A stretch of 64,000 nucleotides of DNA from Kineosporia succinea (GTDB lineage Bacteria > Actinomycetota > Actinomycetes > Actinomycetales > Kineosporiaceae), in assembly GCF_030811555.1 (NCBI RefSeq), contig NZ_JAUSQZ010000001.1, positions 3,965,241 to 4,029,240 of the forward strand, written 5' to 3'. How positions within the stretch are numbered: position 1 is the first letter of the stretch; each line of letters begins with the position of its first letter. The translations under genes and the position numbers were made by a program. The notes beneath the pieces are model-generated. The model was not told the DNA's origin and did no database searches. It saw only the letters and a list, made by a program, of their open reading frames with translations. Positions 21,229-29,576 of this stretch are shown here, one piece after another.

Positions 21229-22785
21229 ATGCCTGAACGTCCCCCGCACCCGTACTCGCCGGCCCCTGACGAAGAACTGTTCGTGCCCCGCAGCCGCCGT
21301 GACGCGCGCGCCGCGCAGCAGGCTCAGGAAGCGCCCCGGCGAGACCACGGCGAGTCGGCGGTGGGTGGCCCGTCCCGCCCGCACGGCACCGGCAGGCCGT
21401 CCCGCTCCACCGCCCGGCCCACTGAGAGCCGGTCCTCCGGCCCTCAGTCCTCCGAACGCCGCGAGCCGATCGACAGCGCGCCCCACACCCACTCCCTGGG
21501 CAACGTGAGCCGCCCGGCCACGCGCCGGGCCCGTCGCGAGGCCGAGAAGGGCCGCCGCGCCCGCAAAGACCGCAGGCCGTCCCTGGTCACGGTCGTGAGC
21601 GGGGCCGCTCTCGTGCTCGCCGTGCTGGCCGGTGTCGTCGTCGCCATCGACCGCATCCCCACCGGGCCCGACACCACCGGCACGGCCGCGCTCACGGCGG
21701 CCACCGCGTCCACCAGCGCCTCGCTCGCGATGGGCGAGACCACCCCCACGCTCGCCCCCTCGGCCAGAGCCACGGCCACGGCCACGAAAACCCGGAAGGC
21801 CACGGTCAAGAAGTCCGAGACCAGGGCCGCCGCGGCCCCGGCCCCGAAGAAGACCACCGCGAAACCGGTGGCCGGGGCGGCGGACTCGGTCAAGCTCGGG
21901 GTCTTCCGGGGCACCTACCCCGGCGAGGTCGAGGCGTTCGGCGACTGGCTGGGGCGCGACGTCGACTACGCCACCGACTTCTCCAGCCGCACCAGCTGGG
22001 ACGAGATCGCCAACCCGGCCTACATGCTCGAGGCATGGAAGGGCTCGGGCTACCGCATGGTCTACGCCACCGCGATGCTGCCCACCCAAGACGACTCGGC
22101 CACCATGGCGGCCGGCGCCGCCGGTGAGTACGACCAGTACTTCAAGACTCTCGCGCAGAACCTGGTGAACGCCGACCAGGGCGACTCGATCATCCGGCTG
22201 GGCTGGGAGTTCAACCTCAGCGCCTCGCGCTGGCACCCCGACACCAAGGCCAACTTCATCGGCTACTGGCGGCACATCGTCGAGGCGATGCGCTCGGTGC
22301 CGGGCACCGAGAAGCTCGAGTTCGACTGGAACCCGAACATCGGTGGCGAGGTCTACGACTCCACCAAGTACTACCCCGGCAACCAGTACGTCGACTACGT
22401 CGGCATCGACACCTACGACATCTCCTGGGTCGAGGGCTCGTACCCCTACCCGAAGAGCTGCAACGCGGCCTGCAAGCAGTCCAGCCGCGAAACCGCCTGG
22501 AACAACACGCTGAACGGCACGTTCGGCCTGAACTTCTGGGCCGACTTCGCCAGGAGCAAGGGCAAGCCGCTCACGCTGCCCGAGTGGGGCCTGTGGGAGC
22601 GGCCCGACGGTCACGGTGGCGGCGACAACAAGTACTACATCCAGCAGATGTTCGACTTCATCAACGACCCGTCGAACAACGTCGGCTACCACTCGTACTT
22701 CGAGGTCAACGTGGGCAGCAGCGGCTCGCACATGCTCGAGACCCACACCTCGGCGGGAAGTCTCTTCAAGAAGCTCCTCGGCTGA
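21229..22785 (+). CDS. Membrane-anchored GH26-like glycoside hydrolase (beta-mannanase type)
   Basis: A 518-aa type II membrane protein. An Arg/Ser/Pro-rich cytoplasmic N terminus of about 115 residues is followed by one helix (SLVTVVSGAALVLAVLAGVV), a Thr/Ala/Lys stalk (to about 220) and a GH26-like TIM barrel. Likely acid/base Glu327 sits in IRLGWEFN and the likely nucleophile Glu452 in LPEWGLW, as in family 26. It probably cleaves mannan-type or related beta-glycans while tethered to the cell. The layout mirrors the lectin proteins at 16762, 54431 and 56813 and the discoidin protein at 47336. Confidence 0.88.
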   Translation: MPERPPHPYSPAPDEELFVPRSRRDARAAQQAQEAPRRDHGESAVGGPSRPHGTGRPSRSTARPTESRSSGPQSSERREPIDSAPHTHSLGNVSRPATRRARREAEKGRRARKDRRPSLVTVVSGAALVLAVLAGVVVAIDRIPTGPDTTGTAALTAATASTSASLAMGETTPTLAPSARATATATKTRKATVKKSETRAAAAPAPKKTTAKPVAGAADSVKLGVFRGTYPGEVEAFGDWLGRDVDYATDFSSRTSWDEIANPAYMLEAWKGSGYRMVYATAMLPTQDDSATMAAGAAGEYDQYFKTLAQNLVNADQGDSIIRLGWEFNLSASRWHPDTKANFIGYWRHIVEAMRSVPGTEKLEFDWNPNIGGEVYDSTKYYPGNQYVDYVGIDTYDISWVEGSYPYPKSCNAACKQSSRETAWNNTLNGTFGLNFWADFARSKGKPLTLPEWGLWERPDGHGGGDNKYYIQQMFDFINDPSNNVGYHSYFEVNVGSSGSHMLETHTSAGSLFKKLLG

Positions 22786-22869
22786 ACCGGCGCGCACCCG
22801 GCCGGTGTCGGGGAGGCGGTGCCTGACCAGGCATGCTGGTGCCCCTGAACCGTGACGGAGGTACCTGGC

Positions 22870-23913
22870 ATGCGCGCAGTGGTGTTCGAGGCGTTCGGTG
22901 ACGTCCCTGAGGTGCGGGAGGTCCCCGAGCCCGAGGCGCCGACGGGCGGTGTGGTGGTGGCCGTCGAGGCGACCGGTCTGTGCCGCTCCGACTGGCACGC
23001 GCTGGCCGGGCACGACGACGACGTGAGGCTCCCGCACGTGCCCGGGCACGAGTTCGCCGGGCGGGTGCGCGCGATCGGTTCCGGGGTCACCGGTTTCGCG
23101 GTCGGGCAGCGGGTCACGGCTCCGTTCGTGTACGCCTGCGGGGTCTGTGAACCCTGCCGTCAGGGCGACGGTCAGGTCTGCCTCGACCAGCGCCAGCCCG
23201 GTTTCACCCGCTGGGGTTCCTACGCCGAGCAGGTGGTGGTCGAGCGGGCCGCGGTGAACCTGGTGCCGCTGCCCGACGCGGTGCCGATGGAGGTCGCGGC
23301 CGTGCTCGGCTGCCGGTTCGGCACCTCGTTCCGGGCGGTGACGCAGGTGGGCCGGGTGCGTGCGGGCGAGTGGGTGGCTGTGCACGGGTGCGGCGGCGTG
23401 GGTCTGTCGGCCGTCGCGATCGCCGTGGCCTCCGGCGCCCGGGTGGTCGCCGTCGACGTCAACGACGCGGCTCTCGCGCTCGCGGCGCGTCTGGGGGCCG
23501 AGGTCACGATCAACAGCTCAATGGTGGACGAGGTGGTCGCGTCGGTCGTGGAGGTCACCGGCGGCGGTGCGCACCTCTCCCTGGACGCACTCGGCGCGCA
23601 CCAGACCTGCGTCAACTCGATCCTGGGCCTGCGCCCGAGGGGACGGCACGTGCAGGTCGGTCTCCTGCCTCCCGTCCTGGGGCTGCCGGCCGTGCCGATG
23701 CACGTCGTGATCGGCCGGGAGCTCGAGGTTCTCGGCTCGCACGGGATGGCCGCGCACGCCTACCCCGCGCTGCTGGGGATGGTGGCGGGCGGGCGGCTCG
23801 ACCCGGCGTCGATGATCACGACCCACCTCACGCTGGAGGAGGCCGGGCCCGCTCTGGCCGCGATGGCCGAGCGCCCGCCGAGCGGGGTCGCGGTGATCGA
23901 CCCGCGCCGGTAG
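22870..23913 (+). CDS. Zinc-dependent alcohol dehydrogenase
   Basis: A 347-aa medium-chain dehydrogenase/reductase. The catalytic zinc site is in GLCRSDWH and GHEFAG; the structural zinc Cys cluster is CGVCEPCRQGDGQVC; the nucleotide fold has GCGGVGLSAV. I chose the ATG at 22870 because GGAGG lies 9 bp upstream; a GTG at 22852 is in frame but lacks a site. It would oxidise an alcohol with NAD(P)+; the substrate is unknown. Short direct repeats around the stop (CCCGCGCCGGTAG) extend the reading frame's end sequence. Confidence 0.92.
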   Translation: MRAVVFEAFGDVPEVREVPEPEAPTGGVVVAVEATGLCRSDWHALAGHDDDVRLPHVPGHEFAGRVRAIGSGVTGFAVGQRVTAPFVYACGVCEPCRQGDGQVCLDQRQPGFTRWGSYAEQVVVERAAVNLVPLPDAVPMEVAAVLGCRFGTSFRAVTQVGRVRAGEWVAVHGCGGVGLSAVAIAVASGARVVAVDVNDAALALAARLGAEVTINSSMVDEVVASVVEVTGGGAHLSLDALGAHQTCVNSILGLRPRGRHVQVGLLPPVLGLPAVPMHVVIGRELEVLGSHGMAAHAYPALLGMVAGGRLDPASMITTHLTLEEAGPALAAMAERPPSGVAVIDPRR

Positions 23914-23968
23914 CCCCGCGCCGGTAGCCCCGCGCCGGAGCCCGATCAGGTGAGCGAACCGTGCCGGT

Positions 23969-24646
23969 TCAGCTCCGGTTCGGGCCGCCGGCCAGGTCGT
24001 TCTCGTAGGCGATGACCACCAGCTGGGCCCGGTCGCGGGCGCCGAGCTTGCCGAGAACCCGGGACACGTGCGTCTTCACGGTCAGCGGGGAGAGCACCAG
24101 TTCTTCGGCGATCTCCTTGTTCGACATGCCGGCGGCGACCAGGCCGAGGATGTCGCGCTCGCGGTGGGTGAGACCGGTGAGGTCGTTCCTCGGCGGTGCA
24201 GAAGAGGGAGCCGGCGTGGGTCTCTGCGTGGTGACGTAGGCCTGGATCAGCCGCCCGGTGACCTGCGGCGCGAGCAGGGCCTGACCTTCGTGCACCAGCC
24301 GCACCGCGTCGATCAGGGCCTCCGGCTCGATGTCCTTGAGCAGGAAGCCCGAGGCCCCGGCCTTCAGCGCGCCGAACACGTACTCGTCCAGCTCGAACGT
24401 CGTCAGCACGATCACCCGGGTGCCCGGCAGGCTCGCGGTGATCCGCGCGGTGGCGCCGAGCCCGTCGGCGCGGGGCATCTGCACGTCCATCAGCACGACG
24501 TCGGGCCGGGTCTGGGCGGCCAGGGTGACCGCGGTGTCGCCGTCGCCGGCCTCGCCGACCACCTCCAGGTCGGGCACGGCGTTCATCAGGGCCCGGAAAC
24601 CGGCCCGCAGCAGGGGCTGGTCGTCGACCAGGAGCACCTTGATCAC
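23969..24646 (-). CDS. NarL/LuxR-family response regulator
   Basis: A 225-aa two-component response regulator. The receiver (1-120) has the acidic pair VDDQ and the phospho-acceptor Asp54 (VLMDVQMP), and the C-terminal LuxR HTH reads GLTHRERDILGLVAAGMSNKEIAEEL. Its GTG overlaps the stop of the kinase gene (GTGA), so the pair is coupled. The MMPL transporter upstream is a plausible target but is separated from the pair by a terminator. Confidence 0.95.
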   Translation of the reverse strand: MIKVLLVDDQPLLRAGFRALMNAVPDLEVVGEAGDGDTAVTLAAQTRPDVVLMDVQMPRADGLGATARITASLPGTRVIVLTTFELDEYVFGALKAGASGFLLKDIEPEALIDAVRLVHEGQALLAPQVTGRLIQAYVTTQRPTPAPSSAPPRNDLTGLTHRERDILGLVAAGMSNKEIAEELVLSPLTVKTHVSRVLGKLGARDRAQLVVIAYENDLAGGPNRS

Positions 24647-25806
24647 GGTGCGTCGACCTCTTTCTCGAGGGGGAGAACGGCTTTCACGAGCCAGCCGCCG
24701 GTGGGGCGGGGCCCGGCCTCCAGGGTGCCACCCAGCGCGGTGGCCCGTTCCCGCATGCCGCGCAGGCCGTTGCCCGACCCGCTGCGGCTGAGCAGGTCGG
24801 TGGGGGTGCCGCCGTCGTCGCTGATCCGCAGCGTCAGGGCGGAGCGGTCACGGGTGACGGTGATGTGCGCGCAGGTCGGCCCGGCGTGCCGGAGCGTGTT
24901 GGTCAGGGCCTCCTGCACGACGCGGTAGGCCGTGGTGCCGACGGAGGTGGGCAGATGCGGCCCGACGTCGTCGATGTCGAGAGTCAGGTCGATGCCGGCG
25001 GTGCGCATGCTCTCGGCCAGCTCGCCGAGCGCGTCGATGCCGGGCGGGGGAGCGCCGGTGGCCTCGCGCAGCACCCCGAGCGTGGAGCGCAGGTCGGTCA
25101 GGGCGTCGCCGCTGACCTGCTTGATGGTGCGCAGCGCGACGTGCGCCTCGTCCGGGTCGGACTTCACCAGGTAGGCACCGACCCCGGCCTGCACGTTGAT
25201 GGTGACCAGGGCGTGGGCGACCGCGTCGTGCACGTCGCGGGCGATGCGCAGCCGTTCCTCGCTGACCCGGCGCCGGGCGGTCTCCTCCTGGTTGCGCTCG
25301 GCCGTGGCCGCCCGGTCCAGCAGGGCCTGGGTCCAGGCGCGGCGGTCGTGAGCGGCCACCCCGAGGGCCAGCGGCAGCACCACCAGGGCCATGTTCTGTG
25401 CGGTGCCCCAGCTGAGCACGGCGTGCGGGCTGTAGATCTGCAGGATCGCCATGGTCAGAACGGCGCAGACGGCCCCGGCCGCCAGCGAGACCCGGCGGCC
25501 GTAGTGGCTGGCGACCTCGTGGGCGCAGAGCACGGCCGGGCCGGGGATCGTGTTGTAGATGCCGGCGTCGGCCTGGGCCAGCACGAACAGCGCCGTGAAC
25601 GCGAGAACCAGCGACCCGACCGGGAACTGACGGCGCACGAGCACCGGCAGCGCCGCGAGCACGATGGTCGAGACGGAGCCCACGGCCGGCGGCAGGTGGT
25701 GCAGACGCAGCTCGACGAGCATCAGGACGACGCAGAGAACGGTCAGCGCGAGGTCGGCGGGACGGGGTGCGTGAAGCCGGGGCACGGTACCGAGCCTAGA
25801 AGCCAT
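24643..25806 (-). CDS. Sensor histidine kinase (HisKA_3 type)
   Basis: A 387-aa membrane kinase. Five or so helices fill residues 18-155 with almost no extracellular domain, then a dimerisation/phospho-acceptor helix with His193 (RDVHDAVAHAL), and an HATPase with N-box EALTNTLRHA and G-box GNGLRGMRERA. This is the partner of the NarL-type regulator. A sensor with short loops usually detects membrane or envelope stress; the signal is not readable. The ATG at 25806 follows GGGAGG. Confidence 0.94.
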   Translation of the reverse strand: MASRLGTVPRLHAPRPADLALTVLCVVLMLVELRLHHLPPAVGSVSTIVLAALPVLVRRQFPVGSLVLAFTALFVLAQADAGIYNTIPGPAVLCAHEVASHYGRRVSLAAGAVCAVLTMAILQIYSPHAVLSWGTAQNMALVVLPLALGVAAHDRRAWTQALLDRAATAERNQEETARRRVSEERLRIARDVHDAVAHALVTINVQAGVGAYLVKSDPDEAHVALRTIKQVSGDALTDLRSTLGVLREATGAPPPGIDALGELAESMRTAGIDLTLDIDDVGPHLPTSVGTTAYRVVQEALTNTLRHAGPTCAHITVTRDRSALTLRISDDGGTPTDLLSRSGSGNGLRGMRERATALGGTLEAGPRPTGGWLVKAVLPLEKEVDAP

Positions 25807-25838
25807 CGGCCCTCCCTTTCGCGGTTGCCGCGTAACAG

Positions 25839-25871
25839 GCCGAACCTCCCCGCCGGGCGGGGAGGTTCGGC
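25839..25871 (-). terminator. Terminator hairpin between the MMPL and kinase genes
   Basis: Self-complementary arms of 16 nt (25839-25854 with 25856-25871); in practice the loop opens to at least 3-5 nt. It lies 18 bp past the MMPL stop and 33 bp before the kinase start, so the two are likely separate transcripts. Confidence 0.75.
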
Positions 25872-25888
25872 AGATGGACGGTGCCGGA

Positions 25889-27952
25889 TCAGGAGGCGGT
25901 GACGAGTTCCGGCCGGCCCTCGGACAGGCCTACCCGGTCGTGCACCCGGCGCAGCCACATCGGCGACCACCAGTTCCACTTACCCATCATCGCCATCAGG
26001 GTCGGCACCAGCAGCGACCGCACGATGAACGCGTCCACCAGCACCCCGACCGCCGTGGCGATCCCGATCTGCTGCATGAACGAGATCTCGCTGGTGCTGA
26101 AGGCGCCGATGGCCACGGCCAGCAGCAGCGCGGCGGCCGTCACGATGCTGCCGGTGCGGCCCAGGCCGGTCGCGACCGCCTCGCGCTCGCCGAGACCGGA
26201 CTCCCGCGCCTCCTTGATCCGGCCGAGCAGGAAGACGCCGTAGTCGGTGGAGAGGGCGAAGACCATGGCCGCGGCGACCAGGAAGTTGGTCGGCTCGACC
26301 CCGCCGTTGGGTGTGTAGCCGAGCAGGCCGGTCAGGCGGCCGTCCTGGTAGACGAAGGTGATCGCGCCGAGCGAGACCCCGACCGTGAGCACGTTCATCA
26401 CCACGGCCTTGACCGGGAGCACCACCGAGCCGGTCATCAGCCAGAGCACCAGCATGGTCAGCACCACGAGCAGGGTCACGGCCAGCGGCAGGGTGCTGCC
26501 GATCGCGTCCTGCTGGTCGATGAACTCGGCGGCCGGCCCGGCCACGAGCGCGTCCACGCCCCGGTCCGCGGCCAGCGCCCGGACCTCCTCGACCACCCGG
26601 CGGGCCTCGTCGCCGGCCGCGTCCCCCTTCACCAGGAGGTCCAGCTGCCAGGTGTTCGCACCCAGCGAGACCGGCTCGGCCGGTGCGGCGACTCCGGGGA
26701 GCGAGGCCGCCGCGTCCGCGAAGGACGTGACGTCCGTGCCCCGCAGAGCGACGGTGACCGGGGTGCTGCTGTCACCGGAGTAGCGCTCGGTCAGGGTGTC
26801 GGCGACGATGCGCGAGCTGAGGTCCTTCGGGATGATCGTGGCGTCGACCGGGGTCCAGTCGGCGCGCAGCGCGGGGGCGGCCAGCACCAGCATCACCAGG
26901 GCGGTCGCGGTGGCGATCACGCCCGGCCGCCGCATCACGGCGTGCGAGAGGCGGTACCAGCGGTCGTCGTCCCGCGAGCGGTCCTTGGTGCGGCGGGCGA
27001 GCTTCGCGCCCCAGAGCCCGAAGAACACCGGCGCGACGACGAGCGAGGCCAGCGCGGCGACCACCGCGACCGCCGCCCCGGCGATGCCCATCGACCGCAG
27101 GAAGCCCATCGGGAACACAGCGAGCGTGGCCAGCGCGACGGCCACCGTCGCAGCCGAGTAGACCACCGTGCGACCCGCCGTGCGCAGGGTGGTGAGCACC
27201 GCGTCCGCCCCCGTGACCCCGGCCGCGAGCTCCTCGCGATACCGGTTGAGCAGGAAGAGGGAGTAGTCGACGGCCAGGCCGAGACCCAGGCCGATCACCA
27301 GGTTGAGGGCGAAGATGCTCAGTCCGTAGAGCTGGTTCACACCGGTCAGCACCGCGAACGTGCCCATCACCGTGGTCACCCCGACGACCAGCGGCAGCAC
27401 CGCACCCCGCCCGCCGAAGATCAGGATCGACAGCAGCACCAGCGCCGGGAAGGCCAGCAGCTCGGCCCGGGTCAGGTCCTGCTCGGTCTGCTCACCGAGC
27501 TGCAGGCCCATCACCGCCGAACCACCCGCGGTCACCGCGTCGTTGCCGTCGAAGGCCTCGAACACGTCGTGGCCGACCTCGTCCTCGGAGGCGCTCGCCA
27601 GCAGCGTCCCGGTCACCAGCACGGAACTGCCGTCGGACGCGGAGCCCGCGGCGGCGACGTCGGTGACGCCCCCGATCCCGCTCAGGGTGGAGACGGCCCG
27701 GTCCACGGCCGCGGGCTCGACGATCAGCAGCACCCCGGCCGACGCCGCCCGGCCGGTGGCCGCCTCGATCCGCTCGACCGCCCGCACCGACTCGGCGTCG
27801 CCCGGGGCGAAACCGCCCTCGGTCTGCATCGCCCCGGCCACCGGGCCACCGACGACCCCGGCCAGGGCGACGAACAGGAGCACGGCCAGCAACGACCGGC
27901 GGGGAGCGTGGTGCAGGAGCCGGACGAGGCGGCCCGCGAAGGAAATGTTCAT
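25889..27952 (-). CDS. MMPL/RND-family membrane transporter
   Basis: A 687-aa protein with two repeats of a helix, a large outside domain and five helices. The proton-relay Asp positions are in GLGLAVDYSLFLL and FALSTDYGVFLL, as in MmpL/YdfJ proteins. The start MNISFAGRLV at 27952 was chosen because the conserved first helix begins 20 residues later; the frame extends to 28147 without features. MMPL proteins export lipids, siderophores or drugs. The two-component system downstream may regulate it (inference). Confidence 0.92.
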   Translation of the reverse strand: MNISFAGRLVRLLHHAPRRSLLAVLLFVALAGVVGGPVAGAMQTEGGFAPGDAESVRAVERIEAATGRAASAGVLLIVEPAAVDRAVSTLSGIGGVTDVAAAGSASDGSSVLVTGTLLASASEDEVGHDVFEAFDGNDAVTAGGSAVMGLQLGEQTEQDLTRAELLAFPALVLLSILIFGGRGAVLPLVVGVTTVMGTFAVLTGVNQLYGLSIFALNLVIGLGLGLAVDYSLFLLNRYREELAAGVTGADAVLTTLRTAGRTVVYSAATVAVALATLAVFPMGFLRSMGIAGAAVAVVAALASLVVAPVFFGLWGAKLARRTKDRSRDDDRWYRLSHAVMRRPGVIATATALVMLVLAAPALRADWTPVDATIIPKDLSSRIVADTLTERYSGDSSTPVTVALRGTDVTSFADAAASLPGVAAPAEPVSLGANTWQLDLLVKGDAAGDEARRVVEEVRALAADRGVDALVAGPAAEFIDQQDAIGSTLPLAVTLLVVLTMLVLWLMTGSVVLPVKAVVMNVLTVGVSLGAITFVYQDGRLTGLLGYTPNGGVEPTNFLVAAAMVFALSTDYGVFLLGRIKEARESGLGEREAVATGLGRTGSIVTAAALLLAVAIGAFSTSEISFMQQIGIATAVGVLVDAFIVRSLLVPTLMAMMGKWNWWSPMWLRRVHDRVGLSEGRPELVTAS

Positions 27953-28293
27953 GGCTCGAGCCTCGGACCCGGGCCCGGTCCACCGCGTCCGTCGCGGGAA
28001 GGCACTCGTGGGCAGAACAAAAGGCCGCGTACCGCGCTCGGTGTACTCCCCGGGATGTAGCCGGCGATGCGTCAGGGAACTGGGAAGATGACCACGGGTG
28101 ACGCGGATGTGACCACTGGGCGACCGGCAGACGGGCCTTGAGCCCATTGGGACTGTGAGAGACTTTCACCGCTCGAGCCTGTTCGGGCGAGAGGTCCGAC
28201 CATCCTTGATCCTGTTGCCCGGGGGTTCCGCTGACGACTCACGACGTCGTATTCGAGCCTTTCGAAGCATCGACTCGGTTCCGACTTGCCGGC
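27953..28293. other. 341-bp divergent intergenic region
   Basis: Promoter region between the MMPL transporter (minus) and the phosphatidylcholine-synthase-like gene (plus). I see no clear operator palindrome and no RNA gene. The last 66 bases form an open frame in phase with the downstream gene, so part may be coding if translation begins at a rare CTG near 28228. Confidence 0.5.
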
Positions 28294-28995
28294 ATGGCCG
28301 TTCATCTCTACACCGCGAGCGGCACTGTTCTCGCGTTCCTCATGGTGATCGCCGCCTTCGACGGTGACGCGATCAGGGCCCTGTGGATCAGTCTGGCCGC
28401 TCTGGTCATCGACGGCACCGACGGCATGCTCGCCCGGCGCCTGCGGGTGAAGGAGACGATCCCGTCGTTCGACGGCGCCCGCCTCGACGACATCGTCGAC
28501 TACATCACCTACGTGTTCGCGCCCGTGGTGCTGCTGTGGACGTGCGGCTACCTGCCCGAGGGCGTGCTCGGTGGCACTCTCGCCGCCGCGCCGCTGCTGG
28601 CCTCGAGCTACCAGTTCTGCCGGGTCGACGCCAAGACCGACGACCACTTCTTCCTGGGCTTCCCCAGCTACTGGAACGTGGTCGCGTTCTACGTGATCGT
28701 GGCCGACCTGAGCCCGGCCACCACCGCGATCATCCTGGCGGTGTGCTCGGCGCTGGTGTTCGTGCCGATCAAGTACATCTACCCGTCACGCACCCGGGCC
28801 TTCCGCCGCACCAACCTGGCGCTCACCGCGGCCTGGCTGGTGGCCTACGCGGTGCTGCTGTCGCAGAAAGACGCGGGCAGCCCGAGCCAGATCATCATCT
28901 GGGGTTCGCTCCTCTACATCGCCTACTACTTCGGCAGCAGCGTGTACCTGCAGTTCGCCGACCGGGCGAAGGCGAAGGAGCCCGTCGAGGCCTGA
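28294..28995 (+). CDS. pcs: CDP-alcohol phosphatidyltransferase, phosphatidylcholine synthase-like
   Basis: A 233-aa membrane enzyme. The CDP-alcohol transferase signature is complete (DGMLARR, then DGARLDDIVDY: D-G-x2-A-R ... G-x3-D-x3-D) and there are about eight helices. The opening VHLYTASG and the FLGFPSYWNVVAFY segment fit phosphatidylcholine synthase (Pcs), which joins choline to CDP-diacylglycerol. The ATG at 28294 has no ribosome-binding site and begins inside the region normally preceding the first helix; the in-phase sequence before it (ending STRFRLAG) looks Pcs-like but has no ATG, GTG or TTG, so the true start is uncertain. Confidence 0.85.
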   Translation: MAVHLYTASGTVLAFLMVIAAFDGDAIRALWISLAALVIDGTDGMLARRLRVKETIPSFDGARLDDIVDYITYVFAPVVLLWTCGYLPEGVLGGTLAAAPLLASSYQFCRVDAKTDDHFFLGFPSYWNVVAFYVIVADLSPATTAIILAVCSALVFVPIKYIYPSRTRAFRRTNLALTAAWLVAYAVLLSQKDAGSPSQIIIWGSLLYIAYYFGSSVYLQFADRAKAKEPVEA

Positions 28996-29009
28996 CCGGC
29001 CTGACCTCG

Positions 29010-29048
29010 AGAAACGCCCCCGGCCCGTCAAGGGCCGGGGGCGTTTCT
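29010..29048. terminator. Bidirectional terminator, perfect 17-bp stem
   Basis: 29010-29026 pairs perfectly with 29032-29048 around GTCAA. The arms begin AGAAAC and end GTTTCT, giving an A/T-richer base on both sides, between the convergent Pcs-like and small secreted protein genes. Confidence 0.9.
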
Positions 29049-29064
29049 CATGCGCGCGAGCTGG

Positions 29065-29472
29065 TCACCACTGCCAGATGTACGGGCTCTCCGGCGAGCC
29101 CTCGGCCCCCAGCCCCAGGCCGGTCGCGCTGTTCCACCACTGGCTGCCGATGTAGAACTCGGAGCCGTCGGGGCGCAGGCCCACGACGTCGACCTGGTTG
29201 GCACCGCCGTGCGTGTTGAACGACGTGATCCAGCAGTCGCCCGGGTTGACGATCGTGCTGGCGAAACCCCCGGTGCTGGCTCCGCTGTCGTTGATCTGCC
29301 GGTCCAGGATGTGGATGTAGGCCGGGTAGTTGCCCTGGGCACACAGCTGGATCTGGCCGTTCGGGATCGTCGAGGCCGACGCGGACGTGGCCGTCGCGGT
29401 GGCCAGACCGGCCGTGGCGACGACGGCGGCCAGACCGGCCGTGATCCGGCGGTGCATCGCGTGCTTGAGCAA
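29065..29472 (-). CDS. Small secreted protein of unknown function
   Basis: A 135-aa exported protein. The TTG at 29472 has a GGGAGA site; the ATG at 29457 (MHRRITAG) is an alternative. A signal peptide ends near ATSASA (about residue 33). The mature 100 residues contain two Cys (IQLCAQGNYPAYIH and NPGDCWITSFN) and many aromatic residues and end SPYIWQW. It looks like a small beta-sandwich, perhaps binding sugars or the cell surface, but I recognise no family. Confidence 0.75.
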   Translation of the reverse strand: MLKHAMHRRITAGLAAVVATAGLATATATSASASTIPNGQIQLCAQGNYPAYIHILDRQINDSGASTGGFASTIVNPGDCWITSFNTHGGANQVDVVGLRPDGSEFYIGSQWWNSATGLGLGAEGSPESPYIWQW

Positions 29473-29576
29473 GGTCTCTCCCTGGTGGAGGTCGGTTGCT
29501 GACGACCGGGTGCACGGGGGCCCGGCCGGTCCGGTTCACGCCCGGCCGAGGCGGGAAGCAGGTCTACCCGCGAGGC

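Noticed and set aside
21143-21508. Out-of-frame plus-strand frame overlapping the GH26-like start
   Set aside because: The sequence is not domain-like and the GH26-like frame explains the region; I see no sign of a frameshift joining the two.
21097-23385. Long minus-strand open frame opposite the GH26-like and dehydrogenase genes
   Set aside because: Composition is His/Gly/Arg-rich without domains, a frame shadow caused by high GC; the plus-strand genes have clear catalytic motifs and ribosome-binding sites.
23956-23970. Small hairpin GAACCG-TGC-CGGTTC at the response-regulator stop
   Set aside because: Only 6 bp and overlapping the stop codon; too weak to call as a terminator.
25874-28060. 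Long plus-strand open frame opposite the MMPL gene
   Set aside because: Gln/His/Arg-rich shadow translation with no domain; the MMPL protein on the other strand is unambiguous.
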